DNA of 64,000 nucleotides from Pseudoduganella dura (GCF_009727155.1 NZ_WNWM01000002.1:2790001-2854000), one strand, 5' to 3'. Positions 54,601 through 63,336 are shown, counted from the first letter of the stretch. Notes: generated by a model from the sequence alone, not told the origin. Program-made: numbers and translations.

Positions 54601-55242
54601 ATCGCCAGGCGCATCGACTTCCTGACCGGCTACCAGGACGCCGCGTATGCCGGCCTGTACCAGCAGTTCGTCGAGCAGGTGCGCGACCGTGAAACCGCCC
54701 TGGGCCTGTCGGCCGGAAAAACCATGCGGCTGTCGCTGGCGGTGGCGAAATCGCTGGCCAAGCTGATGGCCTACAAGGATGAATACGAGGTGGCGCGGCT
54801 GTATACCGACGGCCGCTTCGTCGAACAGCTGAAGGGCCAGTTCGAAGGCGACTTCACGCTGAAATTCAACCTGGCGCCGCCGGTCTTTTCGAAGAAGGAT
54901 GCCCAGGGCCACCTGGTGAAAGCCGAATATGGCTCGTGGACGTGGAAGGCATTCCAGGTGCTTGCCCGCATGAAGGGCCTGCGCGGCGGCCCGCTCGATA
55001 TCTTTGGCCGCACCGCCGAGCGCAGGATGGAACGCGCGCTGATCGCCCAGTACCGGCAGACGATGGCCGAGGTGCTGTCGCGCCTGACCGCCGAGAACTA
55101 TGACACCGCCGTGGCACTGGCCGCGCTGCCGGACAAGATCCGCGGCTTCGGGCACGTGAAGGAAAAGGCCGTTGCGGCTTACCACGCCGAGCAGGCGCGG
55201 TTGCTGGCCGCCTTCGGCGGCTCGCAGCAGCACGCCGCATGA
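51646..55242 (+). CDS. Single-chain indolepyruvate ferredoxin oxidoreductase
   Basis: 1198 residues from MPDTSAMG, with TTTTGGAGAC upstream. Order: TPP-binding alpha-type halves, a cluster motif CSGCPHNTS at about residue 472, IGCHVMATSIYPEM (TPP), ferredoxin-type Cys runs VCEGCGDCGIQSNC (about 674) and CNKDYSCVKGFC, then a gamma-like domain with GIGGTGVITVGAL (about 765) and a C-terminal extension with MKTGDRLRY-free unique tail. It fuses the functions of IorA and IorB and would oxidatively decarboxylate aryl or branched-chain 2-oxo acids to acyl-CoA, linked to aromatic or branched-chain amino acid catabolism. Electron acceptor unknown. Confidence 0.92.
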   Translation: MPDTSAMGSMGSPAPLPGGGVPPQPVPLNDVSLDDKYTATSGKIFLSGIQALVRLPLMQKKRDEAAGLNTAGFISGYRGSPLGGLDETLWKTQKHLDAHHVQFMPGVNEDLAATAVWGSQQVDLIGPSKYDGVFAMWYGKGPGVDRCGDVFKHMNHAGTARHGGVLLVAGDDHGAYSSTLPHQSDHIFSACMIPVLYPCNVQEYLDLGVHGWAMSRFSGCAVAFKALADTVESSSSVDADPFRVQVKLPQDFHMPEGGLNARLSNVPLGRQARNQEALMQDYKIYAALAYARENRLNHTTIDNPDAKLGIIASGKSYLDVLEALEELGIDEAMAAKVGLRLFKVAMPWPLEPDSVREFAQGLDEILVVEEKRQFVEYQLKEQLYNWRDDVRPRVIGKFDDKGEWVAPRGEWLLPPKADFSVSQVARVIASRIERYVTDPHVRDQIKARLVFLDAKDAVLQKAISTPFRPAFYCSGCPHNTSTKVPEGSFALAGIGCHVMATSIYPEMNKLTTHMGGEGAPWIGQAAFSTVPHVFQNLGDGTYFHSGYLAIRAAVAARVNITYKILYNDAVAMTGGQPVDGTVSVPMIAQQMAAEGIRRIALVTEDLSRYEDRSHLPAIVTLHDRKEMDAVQRELRELPGCTVLIYDQTCAAEKRRRRKKKELVDPGKRMVINEAVCEGCGDCGIQSNCVSILPKETEFGRKRTIDQSSCNKDYSCVKGFCPSFVTVEGGTLKKSKAGKTAGDDWGALPQPMIPACERPYNILINGIGGTGVITVGALMGMAAHLEGKGASVLDMTGMSQKNGSVTSHVKIVQSPAQLRAQRIATGEADLVLGCDMLTTGAADAVSKMRPGRTLAVVNLHEQPPGTFAQDADWEYPAADVRALIEESVGGPDAADFVDATKLASGLMGDSIAANLFMLGYAWQRGRIPLTEAALLRAIEMNGVAVESNQKSFLWGRRAAVDLKRVALIATPAQAIVVQMPQSLDSVIARRIDFLTGYQDAAYAGLYQQFVEQVRDRETALGLSAGKTMRLSLAVAKSLAKLMAYKDEYEVARLYTDGRFVEQLKGQFEGDFTLKFNLAPPVFSKKDAQGHLVKAEYGSWTWKAFQVLARMKGLRGGPLDIFGRTAERRMERALIAQYRQTMAEVLSRLTAENYDTAVALAALPDKIRGFGHVKEKAVAAYHAEQARLLAAFGGSQQHAA

Positions 55243-55339
55243 AAACCGGTGACAGGCTCCGATATTTAATTTGGTGACAGGCTCCAAATTGGTGGCAGGC
55301 TCCGGTTTTCAAAAAAATCGGAGCCTGTCACCGGTTTTC
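55241..55339. repeat. Cluster of GGTGACAGGCTCC repeats with inverted copy
   Basis: GGTGACAGGCTCC occurs at 55248-55260 and 55273-55285, GGTGGCAGGCTCC at 55291-55303 and the inverted GGAGCCTGTCACC at 55320-55332. The outer pair forms perfect 23-nt inverted arms (55241-55263 with 55317-55339). It begins at the last codon of the oxidoreductase gene. Can form nested hairpins and might act as terminator. Related by sequence to the hairpin at 3.36 kb. Confidence 0.85.
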
Positions 55340-55372
55340 GGGCAATGAATGCACCAGCCAAAGCTCTTTATT

Positions 55373-55396
55373 ACGTTTACGTAAACGTCATATAAT
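55373..55396 (+). promoter_or_regulatory. icmF promoter with MerR-type spacer palindrome
   Basis: Perfect palindrome ACGTTTACGTAAACGT (55373-55388) sits immediately before a perfect -10 TATAAT (55391-55396), 39 bases upstream of the icmF start. A site in the spacer is how MerR-family activators work, and ACGT(T/A)TACGT motifs are described for LiuR, a MerR-type regulator of branched-chain amino acid degradation. The regulator gene is not in the window. Confidence 0.6.
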
Positions 55397-55434
55397 CGGA
55401 TCACCGCGATCCGCCAGAATTTCCAGGGAATTCC

Positions 55435-58400
55435 ATGAACGATCTGACTTCCGCCAAGACCCTCGCCGCCGACGCGCAACCGCCGCGGCCGGCCAACAAG
55501 GTGCGTTTCGTGACCGCCGCCTCGCTGTTCGACGGCCACGACGCATCGATCAACATCATGCGCCGCATCCTGCAGTCGCACGGCGTGGAAGTGGTGCACC
55601 TGGGGCACAACCGCTCCGTCGACGAGGTGGTGACGGCGGCGCTGGCCGAGGACGTGCAGGGCATCGCGATCTCCAGCTACCAGGGCGGCCATGTCGAATA
55701 CTTCAAGTACATGATCGACCTGCTGCGCCAGCGCGGCGGCGCGCACATCAAGGTGTTCGGCGGCGGCGGCGGCGTGATCGTGCCGGCCGAGATCGCCGAC
55801 CTGCACGCTTACGGCGTGACCCGCATCTTCAGCCCGGAGGATGGCCAGCGCATGGGCCTGGCGGGCATGATCGACTGGATGGTGCAACAGTGCGACGTCG
55901 ACCTGTCGCAATATTCGCCCACGTCGCTCGCCCCCCTTCAGGAAGGCGAGATGGCACTGCGCCACCGCCCGCTGGCGCAGCTGGTCACGGCGCTGGAAAA
56001 TGACAAGGCCGAGCCGGCGCTGCGCCGGCAACTGGCGGCGGCCGCCGCCGCGCTGCGGGTGCCGACGCTCGGCATCACCGGCACCGGCGGCGCCGGAAAA
56101 TCGTCGCTGACCGACGAACTGATCCGCCGCTTCCGCCTCGACCAGGGCGATGCGCTGAACATCGCCGTGATCTCGATCGACCCGTCGCGCCGCAAGTCCG
56201 GCGGCGCGCTGCTGGGCGACCGCATCCGGATGAACGCGATCAATCCGTGGAGCGGGCGCCACCGCGTGTTCATGCGCTCGCTGGCCACGCGCGAGGCGGG
56301 GTCCGAAATCTCGCAGGCATTGCCGGACGTGATCGCCGCCTGCAAGGTCGCCGGCTTCGACCTGATCATCGTGGAAACCTCCGGCATCGGCCAGGGCGAC
56401 GCGGCGATCGTGCCCCACGTGGATGTGTCGATGTACGTGATGACGCCGGAATTCGGCGCCGCCACGCAGCTGGAAAAGATCGACATGCTCGATTTCGCGG
56501 ATTTCATCGCGATCAACAAGTTCGACCGCAAGGGCGCGCAGGATGCGCTGCGCGACGTGGCGAAACAGTACCAGCGCAACCGCGAACTGTGGAGCCGCCA
56601 GCCCGACGAGATGCCGGTGTTCGGCACCCAGGCCTCGCGCTTCAACGACGACGGCGTGACCGCCCTGTACCAGGGCCTGCTGCCGGCGCTGGCCGGCTTC
56701 GGCCTGCGCACGCAGCCGGGCCAGCTGCCGCGCGTGGACGTGCGCTTTTCCTCCGGCAAGAACGTGATCGTGCCACCGGCCCGGGCCCGCTACCTGGCGG
56801 AAATCGCCGACATGGTGCGCGGCTACCACCGGCAAGTGCGCCGGCAAGCGGTGCTGGCGCGCGAACGCCAGCAGTTGATGGAGGCGAAACGCATGCTGTC
56901 CGCCGCCGGCAAGAGCACCGATTTCGACGACGTCATCGCCGGGCGCGATCACGCACTGGACGGCGGCGCGAAAAGGCTGCTGGCGATGTGGCCGGACATG
57001 CAGGCCGCCTACGCGGGCGATGAATACGTGGTGAAGATCCGCGACAGGGAAATCCGCACAGGACTGGTACAGCACACGCTGTCCGGCACGAAGATCCGCA
57101 AGGTGGCGCTGCCGAAATACGAAGACCACGGCGAGCAGCTGCGCTGGCTGATGCTGGAAAACGTGCCCGGTTCGTTCCCGTACACGGCCGGCGTGTTCGC
57201 GTTCAAGCGCGAGGGCGAGGACCCGACGCGGATGTTTGCCGGCGAAGGCGATGCGTTCCGCACCAACCGCCGCTTCAAGCTGGTGTCCGAAGGGCTCGAT
57301 GCCAAGCGCCTGTCGACTGCGTTCGATTCGGTGACATTGTATGGCGCCGATCCGGCGCCGCGGCCGGACATCTACGGCAAGGTGGGCAACTCCGGCGTGT
57401 CGATCGCCACGCTGGACGACATGAAGGTGCTGTACGACGGCTTCGACCTGTGCGCTCCGTCGACCTCGGTATCGATGACGATCAACGGGCCGGCGCCGAC
57501 GATCCTGGCGATGTTCATGAACACGGCGATCGACCAGCAGCTGGACAAGTTCGTGGCGCAGAACGGCCGGCAACCCACCGACGACGAAGCGGCGAAGATC
57601 CGTGCCTGGGTGCTGCAAAACGTGCGCGGCACCGTGCAGGCCGACATCCTGAAGGAAGACCAGGGCCAGAACACGTGCATCTTCAGCACCGAATTCTCGC
57701 TGAAGGTGATGGGCGACATCCAGGAATACTTCGTGCACCACGGCGTGCGCAATTTCTACTCGGTGTCGATCTCGGGTTATCACATCGCCGAGGCGGGCGC
57801 CAATCCCATCTCGCAGCTGGCGTTTACGCTGTCGAACGGATTCACGTTCGTGGAAGCCTACCTGGCGCGTGGCATGCATATCGACGACTTCGCGCCGAAC
57901 CTGTCGTTCTTCTTCTCCAATGGCATGGACCCGGAATACACGGTGCTGGGCCGCGTGGCGCGCCGCATCTGGGCCGTGACGATGCGCGACAAATATGGCG
58001 CCAACGAGCGCAGCCAGAAGCTGAAGTACCACATCCAGACTTCCGGCCGTTCGCTGCACGCGCAGGAGATCGACTTCAACGACATCCGCACCACGCTGCA
58101 GGCGCTGATCGCCATCTACGACAACTGCAATTCGCTGCACACCAACGCCTACGACGAAGCGATCACCACGCCGACCGACGAATCGGTGCGCCGGGCCCTG
58201 GCGATCCAGTTGATCATCAACCGCGAATGGGGCCTGGCGAAAAACGAGAACCCGAACCAGGGCGCCTTCATCATCGACGAGCTGACCGACCTTCTCGAAG
58301 AAGCGGTGCTGCAGGAATTCGAACGCATCGCCGAACGGGGCGGCGTGCTGGGCGCGATGGAAACCGGCTACCAGCGCGGCAAGATCCAGGAGGAATCGCT

Positions 58401-58725
58401 GCTGTACGAGCACCGCAAACACGATGGTTCGCTGCCGATCATCGGCGTCAACACGTTCCGCAATCCCAAGGGGGCCGAAACGCCGCAGACGATCGAACTG
58501 GCCCGCTCGACGGACGACGAAAAACAGTCGCAACTGCACCGCCTGGCCGACTTCCACGCCCGTCACGCGGCTGACGCGCCGGCCGCGCTGGCTGCGTTGC
58601 AGCAGGCCGCGATCGACAACGAAAACGTGTTTGCCAGGCTGATGGATGCGGTGCGCGTGTGCTCGCTGGGCCAGGTCACCACGGCGCTTTTCGAGACGGG
58701 TGGCCAGTACCGCCGCAATATGTAG
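55435..58725 (+). CDS. icmF: Fused isobutyryl-CoA mutase (IcmF)
   Basis: 1096 residues, the IcmF layout: B12-binding domain (residues 22-150) with [11 protein letters not shown] and His35 as cobalamin ligand, a MeaB-like G-protein chaperone with Walker [10 protein letters not shown] at about 213 and NKFDRKGA, then the mutase barrel from about residue 560. [13 protein letters not shown] (about 580) with Phe, rather than the Tyr of methylmalonyl-CoA mutase, supports isobutyryl-CoA/n-butyryl-CoA specificity. It interconverts these acyl-CoAs with adenosylcobalamin. Possibly linked to the preceding oxidoreductase in 2-oxo-acid use. Confidence 0.95.
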   Translation: MNDLTSAKTLAADAQPPRPANKVRFVTAASLFDGHDASINIMRRILQSHGVEVVHLGHNRSVDEVVTAALAEDVQGIAISSYQGGHVEYFKYMIDLLRQRGGAHIKVFGGGGGVIVPAEIADLHAYGVTRIFSPEDGQRMGLAGMIDWMVQQCDVDLSQYSPTSLAPLQEGEMALRHRPLAQLVTALENDKAEPALRRQLAAAAAALRVPTLGITGTGGAGKSSLTDELIRRFRLDQGDALNIAVISIDPSRRKSGGALLGDRIRMNAINPWSGRHRVFMRSLATREAGSEISQALPDVIAACKVAGFDLIIVETSGIGQGDAAIVPHVDVSMYVMTPEFGAATQLEKIDMLDFADFIAINKFDRKGAQDALRDVAKQYQRNRELWSRQPDEMPVFGTQASRFNDDGVTALYQGLLPALAGFGLRTQPGQLPRVDVRFSSGKNVIVPPARARYLAEIADMVRGYHRQVRRQAVLARERQQLMEAKRMLSAAGKSTDFDDVIAGRDHALDGGAKRLLAMWPDMQAAYAGDEYVVKIRDREIRTGLVQHTLSGTKIRKVALPKYEDHGEQLRWLMLENVPGSFPYTAGVFAFKREGEDPTRMFAGEGDAFRTNRRFKLVSEGLDAKRLSTAFDSVTLYGADPAPRPDIYGKVGNSGVSIATLDDMKVLYDGFDLCAPSTSVSMTINGPAPTILAMFMNTAIDQQLDKFVAQNGRQPTDDEAAKIRAWVLQNVRGTVQADILKEDQGQNTCIFSTEFSLKVMGDIQEYFVHHGVRNFYSVSISGYHIAEAGANPISQLAFTLSNGFTFVEAYLARGMHIDDFAPNLSFFFSNGMDPEYTVLGRVARRIWAVTMRDKYGANERSQKLKYHIQTSGRSLHAQEIDFNDIRTTLQALIAIYDNCNSLHTNAYDEAITTPTDESVRRALAIQLIINREWGLAKNENPNQGAFIIDELTDLLEEAVLQEFERIAERGGVLGAMETGYQRGKIQEESLLYEHRKHDGSLPIIGVNTFRNPKGAETPQTIELARSTDDEKQSQLHRLADFHARHAADAPAALAALQQAAIDNENVFARLMDAVRVCSLGQVTTALFETGGQYRRNM

Positions 58726-58731
58726 AAAACA

Positions 58732-58773
58732 GCCGTCACGCGCGGTTACCACACGTAGCCGGGGCGTGACGGC
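58732..58773 (+). terminator. Hairpin after icmF
   Basis: Perfect 10-bp stem GCCGTCACGC (58732-58741) with GCGTGACGGC (58764-58773) and a 22-nt loop, directly after the icmF stop. The following CCTTCTGATTT is only mildly T-rich, so it could be a factor-assisted terminator or 3' stabiliser. Confidence 0.45.
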
Positions 58774-58905
58774 CCTTCTGATTTACGTCAAATCGCCCGC
58801 CCTGCAAGGTGTTGCACGCCTTGCCGCTACTGCTGCGAATCAATACCGCAAACTTCCCTCACGCTAACTTCATATCTTATTGCCCTGGCCTCAGCGGAGA
58901 CCAAT

Positions 58906-59802
58906 ATGAGATATGCAAGACTGACGCCGGGACACGGCTTCAAACCGGCGAACAGCTTTCTATACTATCTGCAACGCCTCACGGTTTCACCTCCCCTGCG
59001 CGGACTGTGCGTGCGCATGTTCCGCAACTGGGTGCGTGCGCGCCACGGCATCTCGTTGCGCGTATCGGCGCCGGCCCAGCTGCAGTTGCTCGACCGGTTG
59101 CACGCGGAAGGCTATGCCCCGCTCGGTAACGTGCTCAGCAAGAATCAGTGCGACGACATCCACGCGTGGTTCGCCGACAAGGTGCTGACGGACCGGCAGA
59201 ACGACGGCGCCACCTTCACGCTGGCGCGCGTGCCGCCTGCGGCACGGCTGGCCGAGTACAGCCTGCGCGATATCGTGCGCTGCCCGCACATCATGGCACT
59301 GGCGAACGACAGCCGGTTGCTGGAACTGGCCGAGCGCTACATAGGCTGCAAGCCCACGATTTCGCAACTGGGCGTGCGCTGGTCGTTTCCCTCGCCCGGC
59401 CTGCGCTCGGACCTGCAAACGTTCCACCGCGATTCGGAAGACTGGCGCTATTTCAAGGTGCTCGTCTACCTGACGGACGTGGGGCCGGGCGACGGCCCCC
59501 ATGTGTACGTACGCGGCACCCACAAGACGCGCGCGCCGGTACGGCTGAAAATCCAGACCGACGGCGAGATCAGCCGGGAATATGGCGACGACCGCCTGAT
59601 CACGGCGATCGGCGAACAGGGCTTCGGTTTCGCAGTGGATACCGCGGGCGTGCACAAGGGCACCCCGCCCGCCATCAGGCCACGCCTGATGCTGCAGATC
59701 CAGTACTCGCTGTTTCGCAGCTATGCCTACGTGTACGAGCCGGAGCCTTGCGCGGATGCGTTTTCCTTCGACCGCTACATCAACCGCCTCATCCTTTCCT
59801 GA
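58906..59802 (+). CDS. Phytanoyl-CoA dioxygenase-like protein
   Basis: 298 residues. The double-stranded beta-helix has the Fe(II) ligands His174 and Asp176 (TFHRDSEDW) and distal His250 (VHKGTPP), followed by Arg260 in RPRLMLQ for 2-oxoglutarate. KVLVYLTDVGPGDGPHVYVRGTH is the usual core strand. Substrate unknown: the family also acts on secondary metabolites and lipids. The N-terminus has a basic, partly hydrophobic lead of unclear role. Downstream small RHH-like gene is 18 bases away. Confidence 0.85.
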   Translation: MRYARLTPGHGFKPANSFLYYLQRLTVSPPLRGLCVRMFRNWVRARHGISLRVSAPAQLQLLDRLHAEGYAPLGNVLSKNQCDDIHAWFADKVLTDRQNDGATFTLARVPPAARLAEYSLRDIVRCPHIMALANDSRLLELAERYIGCKPTISQLGVRWSFPSPGLRSDLQTFHRDSEDWRYFKVLVYLTDVGPGDGPHVYVRGTHKTRAPVRLKIQTDGEISREYGDDRLITAIGEQGFGFAVDTAGVHKGTPPAIRPRLMLQIQYSLFRSYAYVYEPEPCADAFSFDRYINRLILS

Positions 59803-59820
59803 CCGGGAGACCCACCGCCC

Positions 59821-60027
59821 ATGACTACGATCGAACTCAAGCTTCCGCGCGACCTGGCCGAGGAGGCGGCTGAAATGGGCCTGCTGAAATCGCAGGTGGT
59901 GGCCGATTTGCTGCGCGATGAAATCCGGCGCCGCACCTTCTCCGACCTGCTGCAGAACGGCGGCTACACGGCAGGCAGCTGCGCCGCCGATGAACCCGTG
60001 GCGCTGCCCCGGCGCCGAAAGGCCTGA
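59821..60027 (+). CDS. Orphan ribbon-helix-helix-like small protein
   Basis: 68 residues. TIELKLPRDLAEEAAEMGLLKSQVVADLLRDEIRRRTFSDLLQ fits a ribbon-helix-helix fold with a beta strand followed by two helices, as in antitoxins of the VapB/RelB type, and a flexible basic tail ends PRRRKA. No toxin gene follows: a terminator is next and then a convergent helicase. It may be an orphan transcription factor or a solitary antitoxin. Classification is by pattern only. Confidence 0.65.
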   Translation: MTTIELKLPRDLAEEAAEMGLLKSQVVADLLRDEIRRRTFSDLLQNGGYTAGSCAADEPVALPRRRKA

Positions 60028-60033
60028 TCCCCG

Positions 60034-60056
60034 GCGGCGCCTTCCGCCGCGTTTTT
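60034..60056 (+). terminator. Terminator after the RHH-like gene
   Basis: A 6-bp stem GCGGCG (60034-60039) with CGCCGC (60045-60050), a 5-nt loop and GTTTTT. Short, but with an appropriate T-run, 7 bases after the stop. Confidence 0.6.
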
Positions 60057-60076
60057 CTCCACCCCGACAGGAATCG

Positions 60077-62113
60077 TCACGCGACCGATCGACCGCTGCC
60101 GTCGCGCGCCGCGTCGCCGTGCAACAGCGGGCTCCACAGTTGCCGGTATTGCTCGCCGGGCTCGCACAACGTGAGGCTGGCCTTGGCCCGTGTCATCGCC
60201 ACGTACAGGAAACGGCGCTCTTCGGCCAGGTCGGGGCCGCGCGGAAATTCTCCCTGCTGCAGGTAGGGCAGGATCACGTGGTCCCATTCCTGGCCTTTCG
60301 CTGTCCTCACCGTGGTCAGCACCAGTTGCGCGCGATAGCGGTTGCTCCTGGTGCGCGCCGAAAGCCTGGCCTGGCGGTTGCGCAGCTCCGCCAGGAAATC
60401 CGCCAGGGGCTTGTGGGCATACGCCCTGGCGAACTCGATGAAGTGGGCAATCGAACGCATCGCCGCATCGGCCTCGCTGCGCCGCGGTACCGCCCTGCTC
60501 ACCGCCGCGGGCAGGTCGATCATCGCCTGCACGGCCAGCAGCACGTCGGCGGCGCTGCGCAGGCTTTCGCGGCGTCCCGCCAGTTCGGCGACACAGGCGG
60601 AGAACCGGGCTTTCCAGTTCCGCGTCAGCACGCTGTCGTCGTCCTGCGGCCGCACGACGATACCGTCGAAGAACCACTGCAGCGAGGACGGCGTGCCCAC
60701 CACGGTTTCCACCGCCTGCTCCAGCGGGTCGTTGCGTGCCGCCCGGGTGACCTGCAGGTAGCTGCTGTCGAAGCTGCGCGGATCCGCCGACATCGACACG
60801 AACGCGGCCAGTGCGGTGACCATCGCCCTGATTGTTTCCGGATCTTTTTCCAGCGTGTCGTAGGTGCCGCCGACGATGTGCAGCAGCGCGCGCATGAACA
60901 GGATTTCCGGCCGCAACAGGTAGGAAACGATGCCTTCGCACTGGTACGGGATTTCCGCATCGATCAGCGCGTTTTCGAGATCGATGCTTTGATCGTCGTC
61001 GCGCGTGACGATGGCGATATCGGACAGCCTGACGTCGTGGTGCGCCGCGTGCAGCGACTTCACGTGCTCTGCCACCGCCTGCGCGCAATTCATCGGCGTG
61101 GCGGGATCGTAGTCGACCTTGTGCTGCACGGTGTGCAATCCCTCGATGGATTCCACCGGCCGCGACGTCAACCTCGACACCGCACGCGATACCGATGCGC
61201 CGAAGCGCCTGGAGCGATGCAGGGGCAGGCGCTCGGCGTCGCGGTACGTGGTCATGAAGAGCTCGGTCGAGAAACGCAGTTCCGCGCCGCGCGCCGCGTC
61301 GATCACCTGGTCACGGTCGCCGACCACGACGAGCCTTGCGCGCCGCTTGAGCATGGCGACCAGCCTGAATTCCGCGGCATTCACATCATGCCATTCGTCG
61401 ACGAGGTAGAGCGACGGCTGCCACAGGTGGGCGAGCGCGGTACCCTGCAGCTCCAGCAGGCGCACGAGATCGGGCACGAAATCGTCTTCCGTTTGCCAGG
61501 CGAACTCGCCGGGCTCGGGTTCGCGCAACCGTTCGTAGGCCGCGCAGATCTCGACGATTTCCACGGGCAGATCGAACTCGTCCGCGATGGCGAACTGGCC
61601 GATCGAGCCAAAATCGTCGTCGCCGAAACCGTGCGTCAACAGTTTCGCCTTCAGCTCGCGCAGCACCTGCAGCAGATGGTCGATGCGGTCGCGGCTTTGT
61701 TCGATGCCGAAATCGAACTCGGTCGCCATGCCTCTCGACGCATGGCGCTGCCAGACACTTTCGGCGGCTTCCACCAGGCGATCGCGCACCTGGCCGGGCC
61801 CGGCCGGCATCGGCATGTCGAGCAGGCCGACCGACTGCAGCTTGCGCAAGTGGCGCTGGGCGAACTCGCCCAGCGTGAGGGGAACGATGCCTGCCGCCCG
61901 TTCTTCGGCAAGTTTCTGGGCGAAGCGTTTTTTCGCGCCGGTCGAGAACGCGAGGCAGGTGACCGCCGCGGCGGGCATGCCACGCTGGCACGCGTCCCTG
62001 GCGATCATGCCGAGGGTCGTGGTTTTTCCGGAACCGGCTACCGCATCGATGAGGATGACGTCCGCGCGGGAACGCAGGATGGCCGACTGTTCATTGCTGG
62101 GCTCGTGCGCCAT
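60077..62113 (-). CDS. UvrD/PcrA-like superfamily 1 helicase
   Basis: 678 residues. Walker A AVAGSGKTTT at 24-33 with Q motif NEQSAILRS before it; Walker B LYLVDEWHDVNAAEF, motif III VVGDRDQVIDAARGAE, motif V TVRTAKGQEWDHVILPYL, and motif VI EERRFLYVAMTRAKASLTLC. Usual UvrD-like helicases are ATP-driven 3'-5' DNA translocases. It is somewhat short and has non-classical VDEWHD for VDEFQD. No partner nuclease is next to it. Convergent with the RHH-like gene. Confidence 0.9.
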   Translation of the reverse strand: MAHEPSNEQSAILRSRADVILIDAVAGSGKTTTLGMIARDACQRGMPAAAVTCLAFSTGAKKRFAQKLAEERAAGIVPLTLGEFAQRHLRKLQSVGLLDMPMPAGPGQVRDRLVEAAESVWQRHASRGMATEFDFGIEQSRDRIDHLLQVLRELKAKLLTHGFGDDDFGSIGQFAIADEFDLPVEIVEICAAYERLREPEPGEFAWQTEDDFVPDLVRLLELQGTALAHLWQPSLYLVDEWHDVNAAEFRLVAMLKRRARLVVVGDRDQVIDAARGAELRFSTELFMTTYRDAERLPLHRSRRFGASVSRAVSRLTSRPVESIEGLHTVQHKVDYDPATPMNCAQAVAEHVKSLHAAHHDVRLSDIAIVTRDDDQSIDLENALIDAEIPYQCEGIVSYLLRPEILFMRALLHIVGGTYDTLEKDPETIRAMVTALAAFVSMSADPRSFDSSYLQVTRAARNDPLEQAVETVVGTPSSLQWFFDGIVVRPQDDDSVLTRNWKARFSACVAELAGRRESLRSAADVLLAVQAMIDLPAAVSRAVPRRSEADAAMRSIAHFIEFARAYAHKPLADFLAELRNRQARLSARTRSNRYRAQLVLTTVRTAKGQEWDHVILPYLQQGEFPRGPDLAEERRFLYVAMTRAKASLTLCEPGEQYRQLWSPLLHGDAARDGSGRSVA

Positions 62114-62218
62114 GATCGTCCTTTGGTATCGCTGTCAGTATGGGCTGGAACGGCGAAACGAAACGCCATCGCCGGCAAACCGGCACTATACGTGATGGCG
62201 GCGCGGGCACTGGTGGTC

Positions 62219-63226
62219 TTATCGCGCCATGGCCGCCCACCAGCGCGTGTCGACGTGCGGCGCGGCCAGGCCGACGGGCTGGCCGATCGCCGGCGTGGCA
62301 AGCCGCTGCCCTTGCGCGTCGGCCAGCGCGGCGATGCGGTCCAGCGGCTCCTGCCAGGCGTGGAAGGCCAAATCGAACGTGCCGTTGTGGATCGGCAGCA
62401 GCACGTTGCCGCGCAGGTCGATGTGGGCCTGCAGCGTTTGCTCCGGCTGCATGTGGACATCGGGCCAATCCTCGTTGTAGGCACCTGTTTCGATCATCGT
62501 CAGGTCGAACGGCCCGAAGCGGTCGCCGATCGCCTTGAAACCGCGGAAATAGCCGGAATCGCCGCTGAAGAATACCCGGTGCGCACTGCCGGCGATCACC
62601 CACGAGCACCACAATGTGCTGTTGCCGTCCGATAGGCCACGGCCGGAGAAATGCTGGGCCGGCGTGCACGTGAGCTCGATTTTTCCGAGCTTGATGGAAC
62701 GCCACCAGTCCAGCTGGCGCACCTTCGCGGCGGGCACGCCCCACGCCACCAGCCGGTCGCCGACACCGAGCGGCGCCACGAAATGCCGCGTCTTGCCCGC
62801 CAGCGCCAGCACGGCTGCGCGATCCAGGTGATCGTAATGGTCGTGCGACAGGATCACTCCTTCGAGCGGTGGCAGGTCGTCCAGTGCCAGCGGTGGCGCG
62901 TGAAAGCGCGCCGGGCCGAGCCAGCTGAATGGCGATGCCCGCCGTGCGAACACGGGATCGGTCAACCACAGGCCGCCTTCGAGCTTGAGCAGTACCGTCG
63001 AGTGCCCGAGGCGCCATACCGTCTCGTCCGGCGCCGCCTCGATGGCGGCGCGGCTCATCGCCTGCACCGGGATCGGCGTCGCCGGCACCGTACCGGCCGG
63101 CTTGTCGAACAGCGCGCGCCACACGATGCGCAGCGTCTTGCCAAGGGCGGCGCGGTGCATCCGCGCCGGGTTGCGGAAACGGCCGTTCTGGATCTGCGGT
63201 GAAACATGGGCGGCGGTCGATGGCAT
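62219..63226 (-). CDS. Metallo-beta-lactamase-fold hydrolase (NAPE-PLD/UlaG-like)
   Basis: 335 residues. The metal site motif HDHYDHLDR, then FSGDSGYFRGFKAIGDRFGPFDLTMIETGAYNEDWPDVHMQPEQTLQAHIDLRGNVLLPIHNGTFDLAFHAWQEPLDR shows the remaining His/Asp ligands. N-terminal part ALRIVWRALFDKPAGTVPATPIPV and EGGLWLTDPVFARRASPFSWLGPARFH resembles N-acyl-phosphatidylethanolamine phospholipase D-like proteins. Divergent from a TetR repressor that probably controls it. True substrate unknown; no signal peptide. Confidence 0.9.
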   Translation of the reverse strand: MPSTAAHVSPQIQNGRFRNPARMHRAALGKTLRIVWRALFDKPAGTVPATPIPVQAMSRAAIEAAPDETVWRLGHSTVLLKLEGGLWLTDPVFARRASPFSWLGPARFHAPPLALDDLPPLEGVILSHDHYDHLDRAAVLALAGKTRHFVAPLGVGDRLVAWGVPAAKVRQLDWWRSIKLGKIELTCTPAQHFSGRGLSDGNSTLWCSWVIAGSAHRVFFSGDSGYFRGFKAIGDRFGPFDLTMIETGAYNEDWPDVHMQPEQTLQAHIDLRGNVLLPIHNGTFDLAFHAWQEPLDRIAALADAQGQRLATPAIGQPVGLAAPHVDTRWWAAMAR

Positions 63227-63266
63227 GAGTAGCTCCTGGTTCGGCGATGAATACCGGAATATTTAC

Positions 63267-63281
63267 ACTACACAGTGTAGT
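63267..63281. promoter_or_regulatory. Palindrome in the hydrolase/TetR divergent promoter
   Basis: ACTACAC-A-GTGTAGT, a 7-1-7 near-perfect palindrome, 41 bases from the hydrolase start. A TTTACAC motif recurs within the TetR leader (reverse strand of 63312-63327, as TTTACACCGGGTAGTT). Two such sites would let the TetR protein control both genes. Confidence 0.55.
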
Positions 63282-63336
63282 TCCAAGTGTAGCGTCCGAT
63301 CTTCGAAAAGTAAACTACCCGGTGTAAAATGTTCGC

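Noticed and set aside
55241..55339. Repeat cluster as a CRISPR array
   Set aside because: Repeats are 13 bp, spacing is irregular, one copy is inverted and no cas genes are present.
59821..60027. RHH-like protein as part of a toxin-antitoxin pair
   Set aside because: No toxin-like ORF lies on either side on the same strand; the next gene is a convergent helicase behind a terminator.
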